21,185 bases of DNA from assembly GCA_913061385.1 (NCBI GenBank), contig CAJXTM010000003.1, positions 1-21,185 of the forward strand, read 5' to 3'. Of this stretch, positions 1 through 5,792 are shown piece by piece. Source of the stretch: an uncultured Rhodopirellula sp. GTDB lineage: Bacteria; Planctomycetota; Planctomycetia; Pirellulales; Pirellulaceae. Made by a program: the position numbers and the translations under genes. Position 1 is the stretch's first letter, and each line of letters starts with the position of its first letter. The notes beneath the pieces are model-generated. The model was not told the DNA's origin and did no database searches. It saw only the letters and a list, made by a program, of their open reading frames with translations.

Positions 1-46
1 AGATCAGCCTCGGTCTCGTGGGCTCGGAGATGTGTATAAGAGACAG
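1..46. other. Nextera i7-side adapter left on contig end
   Basis: Positions 28-46 are the 19-bp Tn5 mosaic end used in Illumina Nextera libraries, and 14-27 are the adjoining Nextera read-2 adapter part. The bases just before read as a P7 tail plus the 8-base index CAGCCTCG, which matches the Nextera N710 i7 primer as I remember it. This is library DNA, not genome, so genomic sequence begins at about 47. The reverse complement of the same block ends the window. Confidence 0.97.
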
Positions 47-579
47 GTGTTCGGTGTCATGACCGGTAGTGAATTCACCGGATTTGACATCGGTGCAGGG
101 AACGCTGAGTTCGACGGCAATCCAAAAGGTGCTACCCCGCCAGGGTCTTGGAAAGCAGGCTGCGAGGGAGCGACTATGCCTCCGTTACCGGGGAACGCCA
201 TTGGCTCGGAACCAGAACTGGGAAGAGGTGGCGCAGCAAATCCATTCTGTTGCAACCGAACCACATGCCGGTTGCTGCCCTGTACGTCTCGATCACTCTT
301 GTTTCCGACTTGGCCACTGGAATACTGGAACCCGCTATCACTCCGATACTGATCAACGAGGCTCGCTGTGCCAATCGGAGTAAATGGTGATACTGAACCT
401 GCGTTTCTCGCAGCACGACGCATTGGACTGTTAAGCGTCTGTGCATCGGCTGTCCAAGTACGATTTCCTTGTGCTTCTGCAGAATGCTGCCACAACGGCC
501 ATGCAACGACAAAAACAACAAGGCAAGCCCACCAACGGTTGCTGCCAGAACTGAAACGCGTTGGGTAAGCCATATCCAT
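47..579 (-). CDS. Exported protein of unknown function, 3'-truncated by contig end
   Basis: About 178 genuine residues are visible before the frame runs into adapter; the 13 residues that would follow, beginning CLLYTSPSPRD, are translated adapter. The N-terminus has a signal peptide: a basic start, a hydrophobic core (ACLVVFVVAW) and a probable cleavage after AEA near residue 36. The mature part is low in secondary-structure cues and rich in Pro, Gly, Ser and Asn, especially after residue 115, as in disordered or wall-associated proteins. No domain is recognised. ATG at 579 and ATG at 573 are both possible; AGGG lies just upstream of the first and about 6 nt from the second. It lies 172 bp downstream of the antiporter gene on the same strand, so co-transcription is possible but not shown. 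The C-terminus is unknown. Confidence 0.7.
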
Positions 580-620
580 CCCTGTGTTATGTCAATTGGC
601 TCTGGCTGACCATTACAAAG

Positions 621-648
621 CCGAATTTTGATTTCCGAAATCAATCGG
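621..648 (-). repeat. Inverted repeat in leader of the 47-579 gene
   Basis: A 7-bp perfect stem (TTGATTT at 628-634, AAATCAA at 638-644, 3-nt loop) is flanked by CCGA/TCGG arms at 621-624 and 645-648, with three unpaired bases on one side. It lies between the antiporter stop and the next start. Only a short T-run follows on the minus strand, so a terminator is weakly supported. An operator or leader structure is equally possible. Confidence 0.35.
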
Positions 649-751
649 TAATCTGTTCGGTGACATGAACGCAAGATCGATGCTGCTCAGATGAGGTGAG
701 CCCTTGTGCTGCTGACGACCATCCATGGGCCCCCTGCGCAGCCAATCCTGA

Positions 752-2779
752 TCATTTTTGGACAATCGCATCATCGGCAGTTTCAGTTTCCCGCGGCAGT
801 TTCCCGAACCCACGAACAATGACTACAAGAGCGACCGTCCCGACAAACAAGCTGATCCAGGGCGAGACTCCAAACGCCGCCGGCAGGGTTCCGAAGAGAA
901 TACATGCCACGCCAACCACAACCGCATACGGCATTTGCGTACGGACATGAGCGACATGGTCGCAACCACTCGCACGGCTCGACAACACGGTGGTATCAGA
1001 AATGGGGGAACAGTGGTCACCAAAAATCGCCCCCGCCAGCACAGATCCGCAGGTTGCCAAAGCGATCGGCCCGTCAGGCCCACCGGCAACATCCAATTGC
1101 AAAGCTAAACCGATTGAAAGTGGCGTAAGAATAGCCATCGTCCCCCAACTGGTACCGGTGGAAAATGCCATTGCTGACGCGATCAGGAAAACAACCGTTG
1201 GCAGCAGATGGACGTCCAAACGATCAGAAAGAACACTAGAAAGATAGCCACCAGTATCCAAGGCATTTTTTTCGGTCATCGCAGATAGAGCCCATGCAAA
1301 CCAAAGAATCAACAGGGCGGGTCCCATCTGACGCGCCCCACCAAATGCACCTTTCATGCATTTAACAAACCGGCAACCTCCCAACGCCATGTGCATCACT
1401 ACGGCGGTTAACAGGCCCACAGCGCCCCCTACCATCAAAGCAACATACGAATCGCCATTGCCAATGACTTGGCCTGCCTGCCTCAGCAAGCCGTTTTCAG
1501 CCTGACCAGCAAGCGTCGATTCCTCAGCAGAGGCATGTACTTTCATGCCGGTGTAGACAAGCACCAACATCACAGACACCACGCAAAGCACAACAGGAAC
1601 AACCGCGGCCCACCATAAACGAGGATAGCGTTCAATGACATTTTCCTCAGCTTCAAAGTCAACCTCAGAATCTGACGCCAAGGCCGCCTGCTCGGCTTTC
1701 AGCATCGGGCCAAAATCTCGCTGGGAAACACTAACACAGAAGACCATCACCAGCGCGAGCCAAGGATAAAACCGATACGGAATGGACTGGATGAACATCT
1801 CAAATGCAGCTTGATTGTCGTTAATTCCTGCGACAGCCAAACCATCGGCCATGTAGCTGATTTCAATTGCCGCCCACGTGCTCACGACAGCAAGCCCCGC
1901 GACTGGAGCCGCCGTCGAATCGACAAGGTAAGCCAGTTTTTGACGTGACAGTCGATATCGATCGGCTGTTGAACGCATGGTTCCACCCAGCAACAGCGTA
2001 TTGGCATAATCATCAAAAAACACGGCCAGCCCTGAGGTCGCTATCAGTGTCTGGGCACCGCGTCGGGACTTGATCTTGCTGGACAATCGCTGAATCAAAA
2101 CACGCATCCCCCCCCCTGATTCCAATGTCCCTACCATTGCACCTAACAACAGACTGAAAATCAGAGCCTGAATGTGCGACATCGAAGAAATGGATTCGTA
2201 GATGGTGGTGACAAAGATCACCAGCGCTTTCCACCAAGCAGCACTTGGAAATGAGATACCCAACTTGGGAATGATTTTCCATTGGGGTTCAAATTCAAGA
2301 ATCTCCAAGTTACTCGGCAGGCTTGATGCGATGACCGTACTCGGCTCACCTTTCTCCAGAGAGATGGACGCAATCGCTTGTGCTCGAGAGCTACTTTTTC
2401 CGAACGCGTCGATCAAATCTTGAACAGTAGATTCACTTCCGACAGTGCTATTAAGTGTGATCTCGAGACTGTCGAGATAGGGTTCATTGTCACGAAAAAA
2501 CTGCGGCGACGATATGAAAGGTAACCGCGGTTCTCCATGATCCATTCGGATAAGAACAAGTCGCGTTTTGTTTCCAGTAATCCACGGTGATGGCGCCGCG
2601 AATCTAACCCGAACAAGATCATTGGTACCAAAGTCAGTTACCAACTCAACACGTCCAAATGACAAGACAAGTGCTCCGACCGCTACACCAGCAGCCAAGG
2701 GCAGAACAACCCTTCGTGTAGCAACGGCCAAAACGATCGCAACCAGCGGCGGCAGAAGGCTCAGAAATCCAAAGTCCAT
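752..2779 (-). CDS. NhaC-family Na+/H+ antiporter with large extracytoplasmic insertion
   Basis: This is a multi-pass membrane protein (675 aa) that should exchange Na+ for H+ across the cytoplasmic membrane. The NhaC/ion-transporter signature GDHCSPISDTT is intact at residues 587-597, and GTSWGT precedes it. The ATG at 2779 (MDFGFLSLLPP) is chosen over the in-frame GTG at 2797 because GAGGG lies 8 nt upstream and because homologues begin with a hydrophobic LLPP-like segment. Between the first hydrophobic hairpin (to about residue 46) and the next membrane segment (from about 183) lies a soluble insertion of about 125 residues that I do not recognise; family members I know go almost directly from one helix to the next. 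It is 80 bp downstream of gatC on the same strand. The family call is firm. Ion preference and the role of the insertion are not. Confidence 0.9.
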   Translation of the reverse strand: MDFGFLSLLPPLVAIVLAVATRRVVLPLAAGVAVGALVLSFGRVELVTDFGTNDLVRVRFAAPSPWITGNKTRLVLIRMDHGEPRLPFISSPQFFRDNEPYLDSLEITLNSTVGSESTVQDLIDAFGKSSSRAQAIASISLEKGEPSTVIASSLPSNLEILEFEPQWKIIPKLGISFPSAAWWKALVIFVTTIYESISSMSHIQALIFSLLLGAMVGTLESGGGMRVLIQRLSSKIKSRRGAQTLIATSGLAVFFDDYANTLLLGGTMRSTADRYRLSRQKLAYLVDSTAAPVAGLAVVSTWAAIEISYMADGLAVAGINDNQAAFEMFIQSIPYRFYPWLALVMVFCVSVSQRDFGPMLKAEQAALASDSEVDFEAEENVIERYPRLWWAAVVPVVLCVVSVMLVLVYTGMKVHASAEESTLAGQAENGLLRQAGQVIGNGDSYVALMVGGAVGLLTAVVMHMALGGCRFVKCMKGAFGGARQMGPALLILWFAWALSAMTEKNALDTGGYLSSVLSDRLDVHLLPTVVFLIASAMAFSTGTSWGTMAILTPLSIGLALQLDVAGGPDGPIALATCGSVLAGAIFGDHCSPISDTTVLSSRASGCDHVAHVRTQMPYAVVVGVACILFGTLPAAFGVSPWISLFVGTVALVVIVRGFGKLPRETETADDAIVQK

Positions 2780-2859
2780 CGTTTCATCCCTCGCCACAAG
2801 ATTGAATGATTACGTTCAGAACAGATCACCTAGGGTGATGCAGTTTGGCCGTGTGAAGG

Positions 2860-3168
2860 CTACGACTTTTTGGAGGCCACGACTCCTAAAACAGGCGGCA
2901 CAAGAAAGCAACCATCGCTTTGCGATGGTGCATTTGCCAGAGCCTCGTCGTTGGACAGTGTGTCAAACTGAGAATCTTCGCGCCAACGATTATCCACGTC
3001 CAGCGCGGTCGTCATCGGCTCGACATCTGTTGTATCAAGCTCCGTCAACTGCTCGACAAATGCAAGAATGCTATCCAACTGAGGCCTCACATTGGCGACC
3101 TCATCGTCGGATAAATCTAGCCTAGCAAGTAAAGCCAGTTTTCGAACTTCAGCAGCAGAAAGCGACAC
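2860..3168 (-). CDS. gatC: Asp/Glu-tRNA(Asn/Gln) amidotransferase subunit C
   Basis: GatC (102 aa) is the small subunit of GatCAB, which converts misacylated Glu-tRNA(Gln) and Asp-tRNA(Asn) to Gln-tRNA and Asn-tRNA in the cytoplasm; it wraps around GatA and stabilises it. The sequence has the full family pattern: an N-terminal helix (VRKLALLARLDLSDDE), LxxIL-like helix 2, then ELDTTDVEP at about 43-51, WRED at 61-64, EALANAP at 74-80 and the C-terminal FLVPPVL. Length is normal. The start is GTG at 3168, five bases after the rpmB stop, so the two genes are almost certainly co-transcribed. gatA and gatB are not next to it; the following gene is the antiporter, so the partners must lie elsewhere. 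Confidence 0.95.
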   Translation of the reverse strand: MSLSAAEVRKLALLARLDLSDDEVANVRPQLDSILAFVEQLTELDTTDVEPMTTALDVDNRWREDSQFDTLSNDEALANAPSQSDGCFLVPPVLGVVASKKS

Positions 3169-3173
3169 GATGG

Positions 3174-3443
3174 CTACTTCTTTGATCCGCTGACATCAAA
3201 CGGCTTGGTTTTCACCGTCTTTCGCACGACACCGCTGCGAATGCACTGGGTGCAGACCCGCATCGACTTATTTTCGCCATTGGGCAGGGTTACGTGAACT
3301 CTCTGCAAGTTTGGGATGAACTTGCGACGAGTGATTCCAGTAATTTTGGTACCTACGCCGCCTAAGTATTTGGCTTTACCGCGTGTTTCGACGCGATTGC
3401 CCATTTGGACTTTCTTGCCACACGCTTCACATTGCCGTGCCAT
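3174..3443 (-). CDS. rpmB: 50S ribosomal protein L28, zinc-binding form
   Basis: L28 (89 aa) is a structural protein of the large ribosomal subunit. The start MARQCEACGKKVQMGNRV is typical, followed by TRRKFIPNLQRVHV and the C-terminal SGVVRKTVK. Two CxxC pairs (Cys5/Cys8 and Cys64/Cys67) form the zinc ribbon of the C+ type; zinc-independent paralogues lack these, so the gene is the zinc-requiring version. Length is usual for long L28 forms. ATG at 3443. It is the first gene of the minus-strand group rpmB-gatC-antiporter and diverges from the lipoprotein gene at 3724 across 280 bp. No clear promoter was identified. Confidence 0.96.
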   Translation of the reverse strand: MARQCEACGKKVQMGNRVETRGKAKYLGGVGTKITGITRRKFIPNLQRVHVTLPNGENKSMRVCTQCIRSGVVRKTVKTKPFDVSGSKK

Positions 3444-3723
3444 CGGATTCTCTGTCGTTTTTCTCGGGAACTCTATTTAACGGAAGCTTGGCACTATACA
3501 GATCAAGGCGAGAATCCGAAAGCAGGAAATCGAGCGTTTTCTGTCATACGGCCAATCGAATCTCGATTTTCCCCGTAGCCGAAAGGACTAGTTTCTTGCC
3601 AAAAGGAGGGAGTTTCCCCTCAAGACCATCCCACAAAATGCCGATTGTCGGAAAAGTCGGCCTAATCAGCAGAGCTTACCAAACGGGTCGGCAGCACAAC
3701 ATTTTCCAACGGATTCCTCCCAA

Positions 3724-4260
3724 ATGATTCCGAATTACGCTCAAAAACGATCGTTGCACGGCCTATTTTGGTCTATTTTGGCCTGCCTTGCGTTCTCGGG
3801 CTGCACCTCCGTCAAACTGCCCGGAACCGCCTTTCAACGGCCATCCAACTCTGATTACCAAAGCATGAGTTCCTCGCTCGATGTCGCTCACGGCGTGCAG
3901 GAGAAGGCGTACTACGCTGTCCGTCAGGCCAAAGCAGACAATGGCGTGGTCTTGGAAGTTGCCGGAGACAGCAATCCAGCACGCCTGTTACCGTTGCCCA
4001 GTAATGGCCAAGCCGTCTACCTCAGTGACCTGCTCGAAGAAACCGGCGTTCTTGGAAAGCTGGAAACAGTGGGAGCGACACTTTATCGCTACACCCCTGA
4101 AACCGTGAACGGAATGCCGATGGAAGTGCGCATGGCCGATGATTGTCATACTGTTCGCCCGGAAAGCGACTACGCACTCCAAGCCGGGGATCGGCTGAGG
4201 GTCTGGAAGGTACCCAACCCAGCTATGGGCAAACTCTACAATGTTTTTCTGGGTCGCTAG
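3724..4260 (+). CDS. Putative lipoprotein of unknown function
   Basis: 178 aa. The N-terminus has basic residues, a hydrophobic stretch (LFWSILACLAF) and a lipobox-like FSGC with Cys at about 27, so it is probably lipid-anchored; Phe at -3 is tolerated but not ideal. The C-terminal half (from about 95, VYLSDLLEETG, to YALQAGDRLRVWKV) vaguely resembles the beta-grasp SLBB fold of polysaccharide-export proteins, but this is a weak impression and no function should be read from it. It stands alone on the plus strand between divergent rpmB and convergent DUF1080 gene and is followed by a hairpin terminator at 4318-4356. ATG at 3724 is the only sensible start; no strong ribosome binding site precedes it. 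Confidence 0.75.
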   Translation: MIPNYAQKRSLHGLFWSILACLAFSGCTSVKLPGTAFQRPSNSDYQSMSSSLDVAHGVQEKAYYAVRQAKADNGVVLEVAGDSNPARLLPLPSNGQAVYLSDLLEETGVLGKLETVGATLYRYTPETVNGMPMEVRMADDCHTVRPESDYALQAGDRLRVWKVPNPAMGKLYNVFLGR

Positions 4261-4317
4261 AAGTACTTGGCACGCTACAAGAAAAAGAGTTTCAGGCAGC
4301 AGTAATCGCAAAACTTA

Positions 4318-4360
4318 GGGTTCAGACCCGACATCGGTAACGTCGACTCTGAACCCCATT
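4318..4360 (+). terminator. Hairpin terminator after lipoprotein gene
   Basis: A perfect 9-bp stem, GGGTTCAGA (4318-4326) with TCTGAACCC (4348-4356), is extended inside by CGAC (4329-4332) with GTCG (4342-4345) after a 2x2 internal loop. A T-rich run (CATTTGTTTG) follows on the plus strand, 58 bp after the stop codon at 4260. It fits an intrinsic terminator of moderate strength and would also block the convergent transcript. Confidence 0.65.
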
Positions 4361-4398
4361 TGTTTGCAAAATTATTACAGATGCCTTCCTACGCTGAA

Positions 4399-4417
4399 AT
4401 CAAATAGCCGATTTGAT
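4399..4417 (-). repeat. Small inverted repeat just after DUF1080 stop
   Basis: ATCAAAT (4399-4405) and ATTTGAT (4411-4417) form a 7-bp AT-rich stem with a 5-nt loop, two bases beyond the stop codon of the DUF1080 gene. No T-tract follows on the minus strand, so it is not a convincing terminator. It may mark the mRNA 3' end together with the opposing hairpin at 4318-4356. Confidence 0.3.
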
Positions 4418-4419
4418 AC

Positions 4420-5070
4420 TCAGTCGATTTTTTTGACCCGCAGATTTTTGAAATAGACTTTGCTATCTGGGTCATGAGCTTGCAAGGCGAATGTGCCTTC
4501 ACCGAGCAGCCGCTCAAACTGCTTGCTTGCTGCCGCTTGGCCGACAGCTTCGGTGTAGTCCACCAGGGTTTTCCCATTAACCTTGAGAACTACATTCCTG
4601 CCTTTGACGATGATCTCCTGCGTATACCACTCGTTGTCTTTGACTCCGGGGTCAGCGACATTAACAACAGCGTAAAGGCTACTCGTCTTCTTTGGATCTT
4701 TGTGAGAAATATTTACCTGACACTCAAAGCCCTGCTTTGGCCAGTCGGTAGCTTGATACTTGGTGTGGAAGTAAATACCCGCGTTGCTACCGGGTGTAGT
4801 CTTCACCTCTGCGATAAAGTGAAAGTTTTTGAAGGGTGCGAGTTTGCCATCATAGAAAAGATGGCACCGAGGACCTTCACACACCAACTGGCCGTCAACG
4901 ACTTTCCAACTCTGCGGATTCTCTTCCGCGACTTTCCAACCGTCGAGTGACTTGCCATCAAACAGCGGCACGAACCCGTCTTTGGAATCCTGACCGTGTG
5001 CTGTGATTTGTGCACCGACGATCAGTAGCAAACAAACGAGGGCGGTTTTGAATTTAGAGCTCATGAACAT
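4420..5070 (-). CDS. Secreted DUF1080 (3-keto-disaccharide hydrolase-like) protein
   Basis: 216 aa, close to the size of a single DUF1080 domain plus signal peptide. Signal peptide at about 1-26 (core ALVCLLLIVGA, cleavage near AHG/QD). The family hallmark FVPLFDGKSLDGW is at 33-45, followed by WKVVDGQLVCEG, NAGIYFHT at 97-104, a central QVNISHKDPKK segment and a C-terminal beta-strand IRV-like KNLRVKKID. DUF1080 is a concanavalin-like jelly-roll fold abundant in planctomycetes; some members hydrolyse 3-keto-glycosides, but the substrate here cannot be told. It acts outside the cytoplasm. ATG at 5070 and 5064 are both possible. It lies downstream of the haem c gene but is separated from it by a strong terminator, so it probably has its own promoter in 5071-5145. 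Confidence 0.88.
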   Translation of the reverse strand: MFMSSKFKTALVCLLLIVGAQITAHGQDSKDGFVPLFDGKSLDGWKVAEENPQSWKVVDGQLVCEGPRCHLFYDGKLAPFKNFHFIAEVKTTPGSNAGIYFHTKYQATDWPKQGFECQVNISHKDPKKTSSLYAVVNVADPGVKDNEWYTQEIIVKGRNVVLKVNGKTLVDYTEAVGQAAASKQFERLLGEGTFALQAHDPDSKVYFKNLRVKKID

Positions 5071-5140
5071 TCAATTTATGAAAGGGTGGAGGGGTAAATA
5101 GCGGGATTTTAAAACGGCAACACAAAGTTCGCACCGCGCA

Positions 5141-5177
5141 AAAGAAACCACTTGCCAAGGTTCGTTGGCAAGTGGTT
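5141..5177 (-). terminator. Strong intrinsic terminator after the haem c gene
   Basis: AACCACTTGCCAA (5146-5158) and TTGGCAAGTGGTT (5165-5177) form a perfect 13-bp stem with a 6-nt loop. On the minus strand it is followed by TCTTTTG, and it begins 31 bp after the stop codon at 5209. This is the clearest terminator in the window and separates the haem c gene from the DUF1080 gene. Confidence 0.85.
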
Positions 5178-5208
5178 CGCAACGGTACCAGAATATAATT
5201 TCTATTTC

Positions 5209-5601
5209 CTACAGACCTGCGTCAGTCGCTGGCAGTTCGTTGTTCTTCAGTTTTTCAGCGAAGGTCTTGCCATCCTTGCTCTTGGTTTCACCAGCCTTCT
5301 TGAAACCTGCCAGAATTTTCTTCTTTGCTTCTTCTGGATTCGCTTTCACGTACTCCTTTGAGAAGTCCTCAGCTTTCAACAACTTGTGGATTGCTTTGCC
5401 GTACTCGTTACGTACTTTTTTCTTGTCTTCACCTTTGACGTGACAGACATAGCAACCGGCTTTTCGCCCAGCTCGTTTGAAATCTTCATCCACATCCTCA
5501 CCACCGAGGAACTCATTTTTCCACTGCTTGCCAAATTCACTAATCGCCATAGCGGGCGTCGCCAAAATAAGACACGCAAAAAGAATTGCCAATCGTTTCA
5601 T
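5209..5601 (-). CDS. Small exported monohaem c-type protein
   Basis: 130 aa. Signal peptide at 1-19 (LAILFACLILATPAMA, cleavage after AMA). A single haem c attachment motif CYVCH lies at 50-54, so haem should be attached covalently in the periplasm. The C-terminal half (57-115) is very rich in Lys and Glu and looks helical. After signal cleavage no methionine remains (the only Met residues are 1 and 18), so the usual His/Met axial ligation is impossible; His73 is the only other histidine and could be the sixth ligand. The ATG at 5601 is supported by GGAGA 7 nt upstream. It is flanked by terminators on both sides (5697-5722 and 5141-5177), so it is probably a single-gene transcript. The partner and role (electron carrier or haem sensor) are unknown. 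It is not a recognised named cytochrome. Confidence 0.82.
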   Translation of the reverse strand: MKRLAILFACLILATPAMAISEFGKQWKNEFLGGEDVDEDFKRAGRKAGCYVCHVKGEDKKKVRNEYGKAIHKLLKAEDFSKEYVKANPEEAKKKILAGFKKAGETKSKDGKTFAEKLKNNELPATDAGL

Positions 5602-5696
5602 TCAATCTTCTCCAGAGGTTGCAGATAGCCCCGTGCTCCTCAACAAGATCAATTTCTAGTTGAAAAGGCCTATCGGGACGGGTTCGGTGGGTCGTT

Positions 5697-5722
5697 AAAA
5701 GGCAGAAATCAAGCTTCCTGCC
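5697..5722 (-). terminator. Intrinsic terminator after the Ser/Thr kinase gene
   Basis: On the minus strand GGCAGGAA and TTTCTGCC form an 8-bp stem with one G-T pair and a 6-nt loop (arms 5715-5722 and 5701-5708), directly followed by TTTT (5700-5697). It lies 70 bp beyond the kinase stop codon at 5793 and about 95 bp before the start of the haem c gene. Confidence 0.75.
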
Positions 5723-5792
5723 CATACAATTAAGTCTAAGAGGGCGTTGATTGTCAAATCCCAACTTCAATTACAAGCTAATTTCGGTACTT

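Noticed and set aside
4..352. Plus-strand frames starting MYKRQ and others over 32-390
   Set aside because: The first residues are translated adapter and the rest is antisense to the exported protein gene; no domain is visible.
174..674. 166-residue minus-strand frame overlapping the first gene
   Set aside because: Out of frame with the signal-peptide-bearing gene, rich in rare and scattered residues, and no family resemblance.
2568..3125. 185-residue plus-strand frame antisense to the antiporter start and gatC
   Set aside because: Overlaps two well-supported genes; composition is that of an antisense shadow (Arg/Ser/Thr-rich).
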